Source: Glandiceps talaboti
Lineage: Eukaryota > Hemichordata > Enteropneusta > Spengelidae
DNA length: 64,000 nt
Direction: 5' to 3'
Assembly (NCBI RefSeq): GCF_964340395.1
Contig: NC_135557.1
Coordinates: forward strand, 13,935,161-13,999,160
The notes under the pieces were generated by a model that did not search any database, was not told where the DNA came from, and saw only the letters and a list, made by a program, of their open reading frames with translations. Position numbers and translations under genes: made by a program. Shown one piece after another: positions 1 to 12,086 of the stretch. Every line of letters starts with the position of its first letter. Position 1 is the first letter of the stretch.

Positions 1-1904
1 TGAACCATGAATATACGGTATTACTATTAGGGAGATACTATAAACCTGGAGATTTTCGCTAGAGACTTATTTTTGCTTATTTCACTGGAAAACAAAGATG
101 GAAAAAAATAAGTAGTGACTAAACAGTTACTGCCTTCTTGTACATGAACACAATTTACAAGTCTGGTAATCAATGAAAATTAGTCTTTGACAACTAACTT
201 CAAAGACTAAAATAGCAAAATTTTCTAGTAGCGCAAATATCTAGGGTTATAGCACATACGACACAAAATGATGGAATAGAGGTAAATAAAGGCATCGTGC
301 CACTTTCACCACATCAGATTTTAATCATATTGTACATGTATGTCTCCCTAATACATCCATGCCTGCACTAAACCATGCAAACAAAAAGCCTTCATTAATG
401 TCACTAGTCACAGTTCACATTCCTTAGGTCTTAATCTGAGTCATACACAAAGCAACTAGTGACAACAAGTATTCAAATCTATTCACAACTAGAGAACAAT
501 AGGAAGGAAAACCAAGACAATGCTAAGAAAGGATGTAATGATGTCATCACCCAGGTCAAAGGTCAATAGCCCTTTATGTTTGAAATCACCTGAGTTAGTT
601 TACATGATGTAGATCAGTATTTTGTAACTACATTGTATATTGTTTTCACTACAGACTATCATAATGAGCTCAAAATATTAATTCTCGCAAGCCAGAAGAC
701 ATACATGTATTTCTACGGAAGTAACCTCTTGGCAGTGCGTCCTGGACGGTGCTGTAAAAGTGGCTGTGGTTTACGACGATGAAAATATTGGTTTCCATGG
801 AAATAACTTACATCACACTTAACATATACATATAGTATGACTATGCAGTAGGTCTATATTATATTTTGCACTAGTAATAATTTAGTCAAATATAGCCATT
901 AGTGTGCACTCTAATTGATAGCCAAATTTTGTTGTGAGTCAAAATCATAAAAACTGGCATTTCTGGTGAGTCACCATAGTAAGAGATAGCATAGGGCAAC
1001 ACCAAATTTTGGTGAGTCACTAGAAACTGTGTGCGTCAATGGCATGTCAAGTTGGCTTAGAGAAGGCACACTGATGGCCATACAACTGAAAAATAGTTGA
1101 TACATGTAAAAACAGCATAGAGTATATTCACCTTCGACTAGTAGAGGGTTCATTGAGAGCAGTAAACATGTTTAAGGTGTAATCTACCCAAAGCCTTTAC
1201 ATTGGGTAACATTGAGATTTTTTGTAGACCAATTTTTTTTTTGCAAATTACCCATCTACATGTATATAATACCAAGTCAACCTGTATTTCAAACATTCCG
1301 TTGCCACTGGTTACAGTATCCTCTGTGCTCCCTCCTCACCAGCACATGATGGAATATGAAACTAATCAAGTTCAACAGTACACTAATTCCCCCACATGGC
1401 ATAAAATGAACTTGACACTCAAGTTTATAGAACACCTCCCTCCCCGTGGATACACAAATGCATATTAACAATACCCCGTCCTTCGGTTCCCTCCCATCCA
1501 TGGCGTAAATAAACGTGTCAAATTTTAATACAAGTACCTCTCTCCTGGCCCCCTTCAAGATGATGTAGCCAAGAATCTGGGAATTTTGCCATCGCTTTTC
1601 CCCTATCACACTGGGAAATTTACAAGCAGTTATTTATTCAAAGACAAACTGTAAATCAGATTACGATTTCACATGGCAATTACCTTCAGTTCACATTGTA
1701 TAGCTCAATCTACTGAGTTTGTTCTAAATATGTGGTCACACTACAGACATCACCTCACAGTAAGAAGAAATCAAAACCTAATAATCAGAATTTGGGCTTT
1801 CTTTCTGACTGGAGCTTAAATTTAATTAAGCCATAATCCTGCCATGGCCAGTATCTTTTACACCGACTTAAACCTGAAGAGGATAAGTAAATGGCCATAG
1901 TGAA
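1..1904. other. no recognisable gene
   Basis: AT-rich sequence without an ORF that looks like a conserved protein. A slightly GC-richer tract around 720-790 stands out, but no reading frame on either strand gave a family I know. It could hold an exon of the CUB gene that starts at 8281 and runs leftwards, which I could not show. Confidence 0.4.
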
Positions 1905-3077
1905 TTCTCAGTACCTGCAATAGCATTTCAGTACCTCATGCTAGAGGGTCAAAATAGAACAAGAAGGTTGACTTACTCTCAGTACTTGTAATAGCATTTT
2001 AGTACCTCAAGCTAGAGGGTCAAAATAGAACACGAAGGTTGACTTATTCTCGGTACCTGTAATAGCATTTTAGTACCTCACGCTAGAGGGTTAAAATAGA
2101 ACACGAAGGTTGACTTATTCTCAGTACCTGCAATAGCATTTTACCTCATGCTAGAGGGTCAAAATAGAACAAGAAGGTTGACTTATTCTCAGTACCTGCA
2201 ATAGCATTTTAGTACCTCATGCTAGAGGGTCAAAATCGAACAAGAAGGTTGACTTATTCTCAGTACCTGTAATAGCATTTTATCTCATGCTAGAGAGTCA
2301 AAATAGAACAAGAAGGTTGACTTATTCTCAGTACCTGTAATAGCATTTTATCTCATGCTAGAGAGTCAAAATAGAACAAGAAGGTTGACTCATTCTCAGT
2401 ACCTGTAAAAGCATTTTATCTCATACTAGAGGGTCAAAATAGAACAAGAAAGTTGACTTATTCTCAGTACCTGTAATAGCATTTTACCTCATACTAGAGG
2501 GTCAAAATAGAACAAGAAGGTTGACTTATTCTCAGTACCTGTAATAGCATTTTATCTCATACTAGAGAGTCAAAATAGAACAAGAAGGTTGACTTATTCT
2601 CAGTACCTGTTGTAGCATTTTATCTCATACTAGCGGGTCAAAATAGAACAAGAAGGTTGACTTATTCTCAGTACCTGTTGTAGCATTTTACCTCATACTA
2701 GAGAGTCAAAATAGAACAAGAAGGTTGACTTATTCTCAGTACCTGTTGTAGCATTTTATCTCATACTAGCGGGTCAAAATAGAACAAGAAGGTTGACTTA
2801 TTCTCAGTACCTGTTGTAGCATTTTACCTCATACTAGCGGGTCAAAATAGAACAAGAAGGTTGACTTATTCTCAGTACCTGTTGTAGCATTTTATCTCAT
2901 ACTAGCGGGTCAAAATAGAACAAGAAGGTTGACTTATTCTCAGTACCTGTAATAGCATTTTACCTCATACTAGAGGGTCAAAATAGAACAAGAAGGTTGT
3001 CTTATTCTCAGTACCTGTAATAGCATTTTACCTCATACTAGAGAGTCAAAATAGAACAAGAAGGTTGACTTATTCTC
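1905..3077 (+). repeat. 68-bp satellite array, copy A (about 17 units)
   Basis: Head-to-tail units of about 68 bp. Each contains a CAGTACCTG core, a TAGCATTTTA segment and a GGGTCAAAATAGAAC segment. Successive starts at 2461 and 2529 give the period directly. Units between about 2600 and 2930 share private variants (TTGTAGC, TAGCGGGTC), so sub-blocks have been homogenised or recently duplicated. The first units are slightly longer because they carry an extra AGTAC. The same unit forms a second array at 50035-51283 in the opposite orientation. Confidence 0.95.
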
Positions 3078-4109
3078 ACCCGTGCCTATAGTAATGCATA
3101 TGAAGTATGTGGAGCAGAGAAATTATGGTGTTGACCAAAAAATTGAATGTTCATTATTTTTATGATGGATCTCGGAAGTAACATATCAAATTTAAGGTAC
3201 AGAGAATTGCCAGACATTGGTAGGAAAAAAGTGAGAACAAAATCCCCATGTGACTGGCTCCTACACTAACATGTCTGATGGTATAAAAATGAACTAATCT
3301 GACTACATGTAGTCTGTGAATAACTATTCCCAGATGACCTACATATCAGGTCATACACAAATAAGTAAATCCTGCTATCACAGGTCAAAAGGTCAGTATT
3401 TCTATCTAAATATGATTATATCCATACTTATACACTACATAACACTGTATATTTTATTAGTGTATATTTCTGGTTATTAACATTCATAGAATATTTGACG
3501 TGATAAGGTGATATTTCAAACCATGATTTGATTTTGCTCTCTCTGTTTATCTCTGTGCACGGGATCTGCATGGAGGAAAGAACGATTTAAATAGTCCAAT
3601 ACAGGTGGGTAGGGCACTGTTTAGATGAGGAGGGGGGGGGAGATTTAGGGTGAGGATGGGTGATGGGAGGGTTTAGAGTGTCTAGTGTCTTCATGTAACA
3701 AAAAAAATGTACACTCAACAGGGGGGTTGGTTGGTGGTTGAGTGTGAGCTTGTATGCCTATCACTGCAGTTGAAGTCAGCATTTGAACTTGGCCAATGCC
3801 AGTCGAGTACCCTGCGGCTATGTAACTGTCAATCTCCTTCCTGAAATGTTTACATTATGAATTATGTTCAAACTAAAGGTTTTGAAATTGTTGATCTGAA
3901 CAAATTTCTGCGTATTCTCGGAATTTAATCGATTGCAGGCCTTTTTGTTGTTAAAAACACTTTTTTACTCTCTAGAGTCTAATGATAAGATCTGAAAAAA
4001 AACATGCAAATGATATGCAAATTAATATGTAAATTATTATTTCTTTTTCAAAATCGTGGCGAACCCTGCTGCCACAGGCATGAAGAGGATTTTATAAATT
4101 TAAATGTAA
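3078..4109. other. no gene seen
   Basis: Unique AT-rich sequence with short G-rich tracts near 3630-3740. No ORF above background and no conserved motif recognised. Confidence 0.4.
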
Positions 4110-4431
4110 TGTGGCCATATGGATGAGGATAGGATATTTATTTTGGATTTTTAATTTATAAAACAATTTTATCATGGCTTCCTACTTGACAAATAAATGT
4201 GAAGCAACATAGACCAAGTCTGAGTTTAATTGTAACTCAATACATTACAAAAAAAACTATAAAAAAATTTTTTTATTGTAGATACGTACATTTTACATGT
4301 TTGTCAGTCTTTTGGAATTTATTGAGTTACAAACACAGACTTAGCATATGTTTTTTCATAATATTGATTTTTCAAGGACGCCATGATAAAATAGTTTTAC
4401 AAAATAAATACCCAATCCTCATCCATATGGA
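4110..4431. mobile_element. palindromic MITE, GTGGCCATATGG family, copy 1
   Basis: Starts with GTGGCCATATGGATGAGGAT and ends with the inverted form ATCCTCATCCATATGG. The two halves are largely reverse complements of each other (ACAATTTTATCATGGC against GCCATGATAAAATAG; GTAACTCAATACATT against AATTTATTGAGTTAC). The right end is eroded. Other copies are at 56018-56357 and 59660-60049, with half copies at 21553-21668 and 22728-22937. It has no coding capacity, so it is non-autonomous. Confidence 0.85.
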
Positions 4432-5208
4432 CACAACATGCATTGTACAAGTATGTGTACATTGTATGTATTTATGAAAAGTGATGTTTTACCAAACAAC
4501 ACATACATGTACCTGACAAGTATAATGTCTAAGACTGACACAGTGCACTACAAACATACCCTCTACAGACATGAACATTGTACATTGTACATGTAGGTAC
4601 GTACCTGTATTGTGCATAAGTGTTTTTTGTGTGTATTTTCACAGGACAGGTAGTGAAGGGACAAAGCATACACATCAAGTCGCACCATTAATCGTACAAA
4701 TATACATGTACATGTACTGTAAACTCGTATTTTCACTACTAGAAAATTTGGCAATTTTACAGTCTTCAGCCAGTTTCAAACACTGATTTTTACTAATTAC
4801 CAGACTGGTACATTGTGTTCATGTACAAGAAGGTATATTATTAGTCAGTACTTATTTTCATGTTTTTGTTTTCCAGCAAAATAAGCAAATATAAGTCTTT
4901 AGTGAAAATGTCCAGGTTTACATTAGTATTCTACATGATGTATGTATACAAAAAAAGGTAATGCTGTATGCATACAATGGTGTACATATATATGTTTATA
5001 ATATACATTGTACCTAGTGATAATGCTGTGCCATGATTCGCTAGAATCAGTCACGTGATAGGAAAATAGAGTGACTATTTCCCTAGGGAAATAGTTCCAT
5101 CAACTTTTACATGGTCACGTGACCACCGCGCGTTCACAGCAGGTCAAAATGGCAGCTTCTGACGATGTCGTCTGCCACCGCGAGTTCACAGCATGAGGTA
5201 TATTATAA
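4432..5208. other. no gene seen
   Basis: AT-rich sequence rich in TACATGTA-type words. A short direct repeat (ACCGCGCGTTCACAGCA near 5125 and ACCGCGAGTTCACAGCA near 5177) lies just left of the palindrome at 5209. Confidence 0.4.
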
Positions 5209-5403
5209 AACACATATTGCCTGGCCTATATTCGGGCTATAGCACCCATTCATTACCCCCTCGTGACTGTGAGTTACCAGAATCACATGCTATTTCCCGA
5301 AGTCAAAGGCCGTGGGAAATAGCATGTGATTCTGGTAACTCACAGTCACGAGGGGGTAATGAATGGGTGCTATAGCCAGAATATAGGCCAGGCAATATGT
5401 GTT
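5209..5403. repeat. near-perfect 90-bp inverted repeat with 15-nt loop
   Basis: Left arm 5209-5298 and right arm 5314-5403 are reverse complements with about one mismatch, separated by a 15-nt spacer (5299-5313). DNA or RNA from here could form a long hairpin. The high arm identity suggests recent origin or ongoing arm conversion. No clear target-site duplication was found. The 60-codon ORF across it is a by-product of the palindrome. Confidence 0.95.
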
Positions 5404-6197
5404 CAATATGAACCAACTTTTACATGTAGCTTCCACCCAAGTTGGTTGACACTGTCACTGACCTATCAGTAACCAGTAACAATATAATCCTGTAAGTCAA
5501 CAGAAAAATTTGGGGGTATGATAAAATGGAACTTTGAGATATATATATCCTGGTAGTGATGTTTGATTAGATTAGTGTAGACAAAGGAAATAGGAGGTGT
5601 GAGAGGTTTATAGCAGCATGTCTGGACTGATATAACAAGTTTGACCTACTTAACTAGGAATACATGTACAGTGCAGTCGGTAACAGTCATGAAACATGGA
5701 CAATTGTCACTGCATGTATGTAATAGACTCAGGAGAGAACTTTAGAGGTGTGAAACAGGGAATATTAATGAGAATATTTCTGCAAGTTCAATCACTATGG
5801 TTCAACACATGTGAATGAAAATAACATTCATGAAGTTGAACTTAGTAAACAAACAACAGAGATACTGTCTAGGTCAAGTAGATAGTTAGTAGGTCAAGAT
5901 AGTGTCTATCATAGCTCAGCTCACTATATAGAGAACTCTATAGTGGTCTCAGTGCAGTCAGTGAATGTTGGCATGCTATGGGGACAATGTTTGGTAGAGT
6001 GTGAACGCTAACTATTAAACAATCTCATTATTCCTGGGATTAAAATTTAACTCGATTCCTAGGATTAAAATTTAACTCGATTCCTAGGATTAAAATTTAA
6101 CTCGACTCCCATCATTCACTTTAAATCCCAGAACTGTTGCATATACTGACATACAATGTCGACAAAAAAACTTACAACAATTTATGATACATGTACA
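5404..6197. repeat. gene-free stretch with 25-bp tandem repeat at 6032-6107
   Basis: No coding region recognised. At 6032-6107 three copies of a 25-bp unit (CCTAGGATTAAAATTTAACT core) follow one another with one or two differences. Confidence 0.75.
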
Positions 6198-6561
6198 TAA
6201 TAATAATAATGTCACATTAATTTTTATTCAGCACTTCCCCACTCTGAGTTCAAAGTGCTTTACAATTATTACCCCTGGCACAGATCTATAGCGGCACAAC
6301 AGTCCTTTATACTTCCTCAACTCCCTGGGGAGCATACAATCCATTGCAGCCTCTATAAGCACATAGGATTAAAGCATTCACATTGCAACCTCTATCATAC
6401 CAGGTCCCCAATTATACAGCTGGGTTGACTGAGACACAATCATGGTTCAAATCTTGCCCAAAGACTTTAGCCACTCGAAACAAACAGCAGCAACTGGGGT
6501 CAAACCTGCAACCTGTAGATTCAAAGCCAGCCACTCTTAACGATTTGGACATCATGACTCC
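6198..6561 (-). mobile_element. tRNA-derived SINE, copy 1
   Basis: Member of the roughly 350-bp family also at 7156, 19855, 26452 and 36100. On the plus strand it starts with an ATAATAATAAT tract and an AGCACTTCCCC...AAAGTGCTTTACA stem. It ends with CCTGCAACCTGTAGATTC...CATGACTCC. Read on the minus strand this is a tRNA-like head followed by a body and an (ATT)n tail. The head is best preserved in the 26452 copy. Confidence 0.75.
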
Positions 6562-7155
6562 CACATAGCAGACCCTCTCACCAGACCTCGGGAGTATCAG
6601 TAAAAGGGAAGTTTTGTATACAAGTACCGATATCTACAATGTACCACACAGTTATTGTATTCAAATATCTTTGTACCGTGGGCCCTATCGACTACAAATG
6701 TACATTGGGCTAATCATATGTTGATGCGTTACTCGGGGCATCACAATAACACAGAGCAGAGCAGTAACACATCAACAAATAAGTAACCCTATGTAGTCAA
6801 TGAGGGCCCACAGTACAAGGATATTCGAGTACAACTATGGTATGGGGTAGATATCAGTACATACAAGACGGCCCTTTTAGCGATGTTCCTGAGGATTGTG
6901 AGAGAGTCTAATGTACATGGTACATTTGTATTTGTTCACTATTGTAGTCCATGTCTGTATTTGAGTGTGTTAGACGTGTTACTTCTTACATGATGTACAA
7001 CCAGTGACAATCATTGTCACTGGCTGTATTCATACAACCTGCATTTGTAGAAAGTGAATCATAAAAGGTATACAGTCTGACAAATCAAATCTGGTAATCA
7101 ATGTGTGCATGTACAAAAAAATGTTCAGTAAGGAGACTTGTCTATCCTACATGTT
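6562..7155. other. no gene seen
   Basis: AT-rich sequence between two SINE copies. It holds an imperfect inverted pair: GTACCGTGGGCCC near 6673 and GGGCCCACAGTAC near 6804. Confidence 0.4.
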
Positions 7156-7529
7156 ATAATAATAATAATGTTGATTTTTATATAGCGCTTTCCCACTCAT
7201 GCTCAAAGCGCTTTACAATTATTACCCCTGGCATGGATCTATAGCAGCACAATGACCCTTTATACTTCTTGAACTCCCTGGGGAGCATACACTCCACTGC
7301 AGCATTTATAAGCAGATATGATTAAAGCATTCACATTACAACCTCTATCCTACCAGGTCCCTAATTATACAGCTGGGTGGACTGTGGCACAATTGTGGTT
7401 TAAATCTTGCCCAAGGACTTCAGCTTTACAGGAACAAACAGCAGCGATGGGGCTCGGACCTGCAACTTGCAGATGCCACACCAGGCCACTCTACTAATCA
7501 CTTGACGGCTTATTTGCCATTTTGACTCC
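7156..7529 (-). mobile_element. tRNA-derived SINE, copy 2
   Basis: Plus strand begins ATAATAATAATGTTG, then ATAGCGCTTTCCC...AAAGCGCTTTACA and the shared body (ACTCCCTGGGGAGCATACA, CTACCAGGTCCC, AATTATACAGCTGGG). It ends near TTTGACTCC. Same orientation as copies 1, 3, 4 and 5. Confidence 0.8.
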
Positions 7530-8061
7530 ATGTTACTATTCCTTGCAAGTACACATTACATGTAATTTCTTTTTAGTGTTATTCCAGTATATAATATATG
7601 ACACCACTAACGCAACCTGAGTTATAAATTAATTAATGTACATGTTGAAGTTGAACAGGGTGCAACATCAAGTCTAATCCCACTCAAAATGGGTCGATAA
7701 TAATGTACACAATATTATACATGTATTTCAGTGGGGTTCATTTGAAAATCATTCACAGAGTGACAGACACCATTAAGTCAAATGACAACGGTAACGATGG
7801 GTTAGTCCTGCTTCGGGATTCGATTCTGGCAATGTCACCCTCCTTTTTTGTGTTTACGGACATGAAAATGTTATAATCGAGCCCAATACTCCGTCCACAA
7901 GCAGGACTGGCGATGTGTTATTTTTATCACCACTACTACACACATTGATTTACATATTAGTGTACATGATATGGTAGCCATTTTAAATAGCCGTATGGCA
8001 CTGAACCTTACGATAAACAAAACTACTTTAGTTGACCTCTCGGGTCATCTGCACAACTTAC

Positions 8062-8281
8062 CTATGATTCTCCATTCGCAGTACGAGTCTTCAGGATAAT
8101 TTGCATTGCCGTCTGAGATTTCACCACTCCACGTATCAACAAACACTGTCCTTCCATTACACGTTGCTCCAACTCCAATAATCAACTCAAGCAACACATG
8201 AACGTACACAATACTGTAAATAAACGTCCTCTGACGCCATATTTGTGTGTTTTTCCATCGACATTTTGTTCTGCTTAACAT
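8062..8281 (-). CDS. CUB-domain protein, first coding exon (partial gene)
   Basis: Minus-strand exon of 73 codons plus one base. It starts at ATG (8281-8279) and ends at a strong donor, ATAG|GTAAGT, at 8061/8060. The first ~39 residues form a basic N-region and a hydrophobic stretch ending in Ala, which reads as a signal peptide. After that comes TCNGRTVFVDTWSGEISDG followed by NYPEDSYCEWRI. A Cys, a GxIsDG turn, an NYP motif and CEW-I is the start of a CUB domain, most like the first CUB of attractin/MEGF8-type proteins. The rest of the CUB and all downstream domains must lie to the left, and I could not place any further exon. The upstream neighbour at 12087 is divergent. CUB family is well supported; the exact member is not. 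Confidence 0.7.
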
Positions 8282-8987
8282 ATTTCCAACCTACAATTGG
8301 CTACCTCCGAGAGACAATTCACAAACAATGTTTGTCAGCACCACTTTTGAAATGTCGCTACTTCAGTCATTTCCTTGGCTTTAGCAAACAAAGTCTTCAC
8401 CCTTCAAGATGTCGCTAATCCTTACTCGTTTTCACGTCCTAGGAAACTCCAGACCGACACAAATAACCCTTGGATCGTCATTTAGACGTATGTGATCGCT
8501 TTAACACTGTCTTTACTCATCTTCAGGTCGAAATATCCAATATTTGTCCACGATTCATCGAGCTTCGCTCAAACACTTCTTATTTTTGGACATACGTAAT
8601 ATGGCGACCAGTCGTAAATACAGCAGCGCCCTCAACGTACAATGAAAGTTTACCTGCTTGCCTGAACCCAAACCATATCCGTTGACGTCACGTCACGTTC
8701 CTGTATTAAACATAAACAAACATTAACAAAACTACAATGGACATCCCTTAATGCCTTCCTGGATATAACTATATCTATCACAATGTCGTACCCATGGCAA
8801 CAATCATATGGTAAAATAATACCATTCCTTGCCCCAACCAAAGCTGTAATTTTATTTTTATTTTTTTATTTTTTTTAATTGCGATAATGGTCATTTTTTT
8901 TCCCAGTGTTTGATTCACAATCAGTTGTGAGCTAATATTTCATTCCAGGATGGTGATATTCTAGTCTAGGATGATCATAATACAAAA
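8282..8987. other. upstream region of the CUB gene
   Basis: Likely 5'UTR and promoter of the minus-strand CUB gene. No TATA box could be assigned. Poly(T) tracts occur near 8845-8880. The short ORFs here are not convincing. Confidence 0.35.
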
Positions 8988-9136
8988 TAATGACGGACGT
9001 TATTATAGGTATTTTAATACGATCGATATTCAAAAATGTCGTTACCGGTGACTCTGTCTATTCCCGGCGTAACAGTGACCCGTAACGGTATTTTTGAATA
9101 TCGTAAATACCTATAATAATAATAATAACGTCATTA
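8988..9136. repeat. imperfect inverted repeat, ~60-bp arms
   Basis: Left arm holds ACGTTATTATAGGTATTTTA and ATTCAAAAATGTCGTTACCG. The right arm holds CGGTATTTTTGAATATCG and ACCTATAATAATAATAATAA then CGTCATTA. The arms are diverged and separated by about 30 bp. Probably an old foldback MITE. Confidence 0.75.
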
Positions 9137-9686
9137 CTTTGTACAATGGGTATGGGGTTGACAGCATTGGCCGCACACACCCCTACCAGATCTGGCCAGA
9201 AGTAACCCCTTGTGTGCCAAAATTGTTTGGACAAAATTCTTGTTTTATGTAATTTTTTGGCATATTATCAACTTTATTTTAGACTGGAATTAAAGAAATG
9301 TTTCTTCCTAATAAAGTAATATTATTGTAATTATGAAAATATTCATATAAATTGGGTCCCCTTATTATATGAAACTCGTCTCTAGTCATGAAAGGGTTAA
9401 TCACTGTGCTGTCATCATCGCTTAATTACGTCATAGCGACATAATGTATACCGTCTTCCTTTTGCACATTCGTATTGGTGGATTGTGTTTATTTCCACTC
9501 TTTATATGCAGCGCCCAGCCTTGCGGCCATGGAGGGATAAGAAATGGCTCTGTATAAAACAGTATATGGAGAGTGGTATATTTCACCAAAATAATTGATT
9601 TTGAAAGACGTCATTCAGTGATGGAAGAATGCTGTGAATCTACAACTGGTAAAGTTCCTAATTCGCGACAATTTCAATCTATGATA

Positions 9687-9870
9687 TATACATACATACA
9701 TACATACATACACACATACATACATACATACATACATACATACATACATACATACATACATACATACATACATACATACATACATACATACATACATACA
9801 TACATACATACATACATACATACATACATACATACATACATACATACATACATACATACATACATACATA
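9687..9870. repeat. (ACAT)n microsatellite
   Basis: About 46 almost uninterrupted ACAT units. The overlapping ORFs of 60-111 residues (YIHT/MYVC repeats) exist only because a 4-bp repeat without stops is open in every frame. Confidence 0.97.
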
Positions 9871-10161
9871 CTGAAACCATAGCTCATAACAGTAAGCCTA
9901 TTGATTAATAGGCCATAATAGGGCGCCCTCACACATCGATCAAAACCCTTTCACTGATAGAGCACTGAGGCGGGGAAACACGTCGTATATTGTGTCATCA
10001 ACTCAGTTTGTGCCCCTAAGTTTTAATTAGTTAATTAATTAGTTAATTAATTAGTCGTTTAAATAGTTCTGTTGCTTGAACAAACTCAGTTTACGCGTGC
10101 TTTGGAGTAGTCTATGTGAAGTACTGCATGGCAGTTAGTGTAGCCACCACTCTAGTATCAA

Positions 10162-10497
10162 GATTAACTGCAATCTGATTAAAATCTGATGTTAGATAGG
10201 CTGGTTTTCCTGTATTTACCTTTATTCCATCGTTATTGCGTCTTTTACGTTAGTTTTTTTTTTTCTGGGCGAACGCCTTTCCAATAGCCTAAGAGAGAAC
10301 ATTTCTGATTGGGTGAGCTCTGCGCTCGCAAGGCGAGACTTACGCGTGAAATCCAAGTATATTGTGTCAGATGTTGGAAAGGCGTTCGCCCAGAAAAAAA
10401 AAAAACTAACGTAAAAGACGCAATAACGATGGAATAAAGGTAAATACAGGAAAACCAGCCTATCTAACATCAGATTTTAATCAGATTGGATTAACTG
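10162..10497. mobile_element. Mutator-like foldback MITE with 9-bp target duplication
   Basis: Arms 10171-10284 and 10374-10488 are reverse complements over ~114 bp; the only clear difference is an 11-T against a 12-A run. They enclose an 89-bp spacer. The element is flanked directly on both sides by the perfect 9-bp direct repeat GATTAACTG (10162-10170 and 10489-10497). Long inverted termini with a 9-bp target duplication are the hallmark of Mutator-like (MULE) elements. There is no coding capacity. Arm identity and the intact duplication point to a recent insertion. Confidence 0.9.
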
Positions 10498-12086
10498 TAA
10501 ACGACCCGATTACGTAAGAAATCTCTACTACGTAATCATTTGTTTTTAACAATGCCAGAAGACAATCATAGTGTTATAGAAAACATTCATCGCCGTTAAA
10601 ATCATTTTAAAATATTTGAATCGAGGTTATTATGTAAGTATTTCCATTTGATTAAAAAGCTTATAAACTCAGCTCGTGCCACTTTAAAATATGTCGTGTC
10701 TCTCCATAATATTGTTTTCCCTGGGAACTCACTCTGTTTATGTATGCGGCATCTTCGTATTCGAAATTGCCAAAGGGGATCTAAAACGAAAAGGCCCGGA
10801 TGTTAATAAACGTTTTGTATCACGCACATATACACAACTGTAACAGTTACTATATTAAACATGGTATCGGCTGATTGAGTTAGAATAGTAGAAAAAGGAA
10901 ACGACGGCAGCAATATCTTGTGGCTTTCTTCTCAGGGTGAATCCCCCCGGGGGGGGGGGGGGCTATTCCCCTTTTATTATTACATTGTATTTGAGTATAC
11001 GTATATGTGCCGCCCCATGGGATGCGTTTTCTAGCCCTTTAGTCTAAAATGGGGTCTGTTTTTTTCCTAAAACGGGGTCGCCGTCCACTTTGCATGCATT
11101 ATTTTCAATTTTGCTTGGTCTAAAAGGTGGTCCGTTGTCCTTTACCAAATCATAACTGCGCCATTAATTGCCCCAAAATGTCGCCTATTAAGGGAAATGT
11201 ATTTTGATCTAAAATTTCATCTTTTAAAAACCAAGAATGGGGTATTGGTTTTTGGTCAAAGTGGGTCTAAAATGGGGCCTGGGGTTTCCAGCACTGGCCA
11301 CACACCCTTACACCAGAGTTAACCACTGGTACCACACCCAGGGGTGGATCCAGGCTTAATTATATACTTTTTATGCCTAGTTGTTATAACATATAACATA
11401 TACACGAACCAATCTGTACATATGCTGTCATAGTATACTTGAGGAAACTTAGTGAAATATAGAATGTATACCTTACAAAGTCTAAATTTAGAATTGCGGA
11501 AACATTGTTCATACGTAAAAATAAAAATAAAATAAAAACTTTATAGAAAGTGAACACTGGGGGCGCTGTATTTAAAATACAACCAGAAACCTCTGCAGAA
11601 ACCCAGCACCATATCTCACATTTGAAGTAAAGCCAGAGCTAATTGTATATAGTTTTTTTTTCAAGGTATATAAACTTCTACGTCTTATTACAAATGAACG
11701 AATGGGTAAGGAAAACTTGCCGTAATAGGTTGGATCACATGTCACATGTAGAGAGGTCATGACCCTGTTGGGTCACACATGTCAACGTGAACAGACGACG
11801 TATCGCGTAATCAACAACAACAGTGTGTGGATGCCAGGTTGGCCTTCTGAGCAACACAAATCAGTAGTTACATACAAAAGTTAATACTTAGAGTAAACAG
11901 GGATTGTGTAACGGTGTACTTTTGACGTCCTGACCCTGGTTCCGCGTAGTAACAAACTGTAGCCGTACTGCTAGTGCTACTACTGGGTACTTATATTGAC
12001 ATTACGATTTTTGTCACACAGAGTCACGTACACCGTACCGGGCACGTACAGTCTGCTAGGCTGCGATCATAATACCCAGACGCAAA
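10498..12086. promoter_or_regulatory. intergenic region upstream of the GST-like gene
   Basis: No coding region recognised. It has a 14-G tract around 10948-10962 and a diverged GGGGTCT-rich stretch at 11030-11300 (repeated 'TCTAAAATGGGGTC' words) that looks like an old repeat. The promoter of the plus-strand gene at 12087 should lie here, but no core element could be assigned with confidence. Confidence 0.35.

Noticed and set aside
1905-3077. CRISPR-like repeat array
   Set aside because: Units are contiguous 68-bp repeats without unique spacers, in an intron-containing animal genome.
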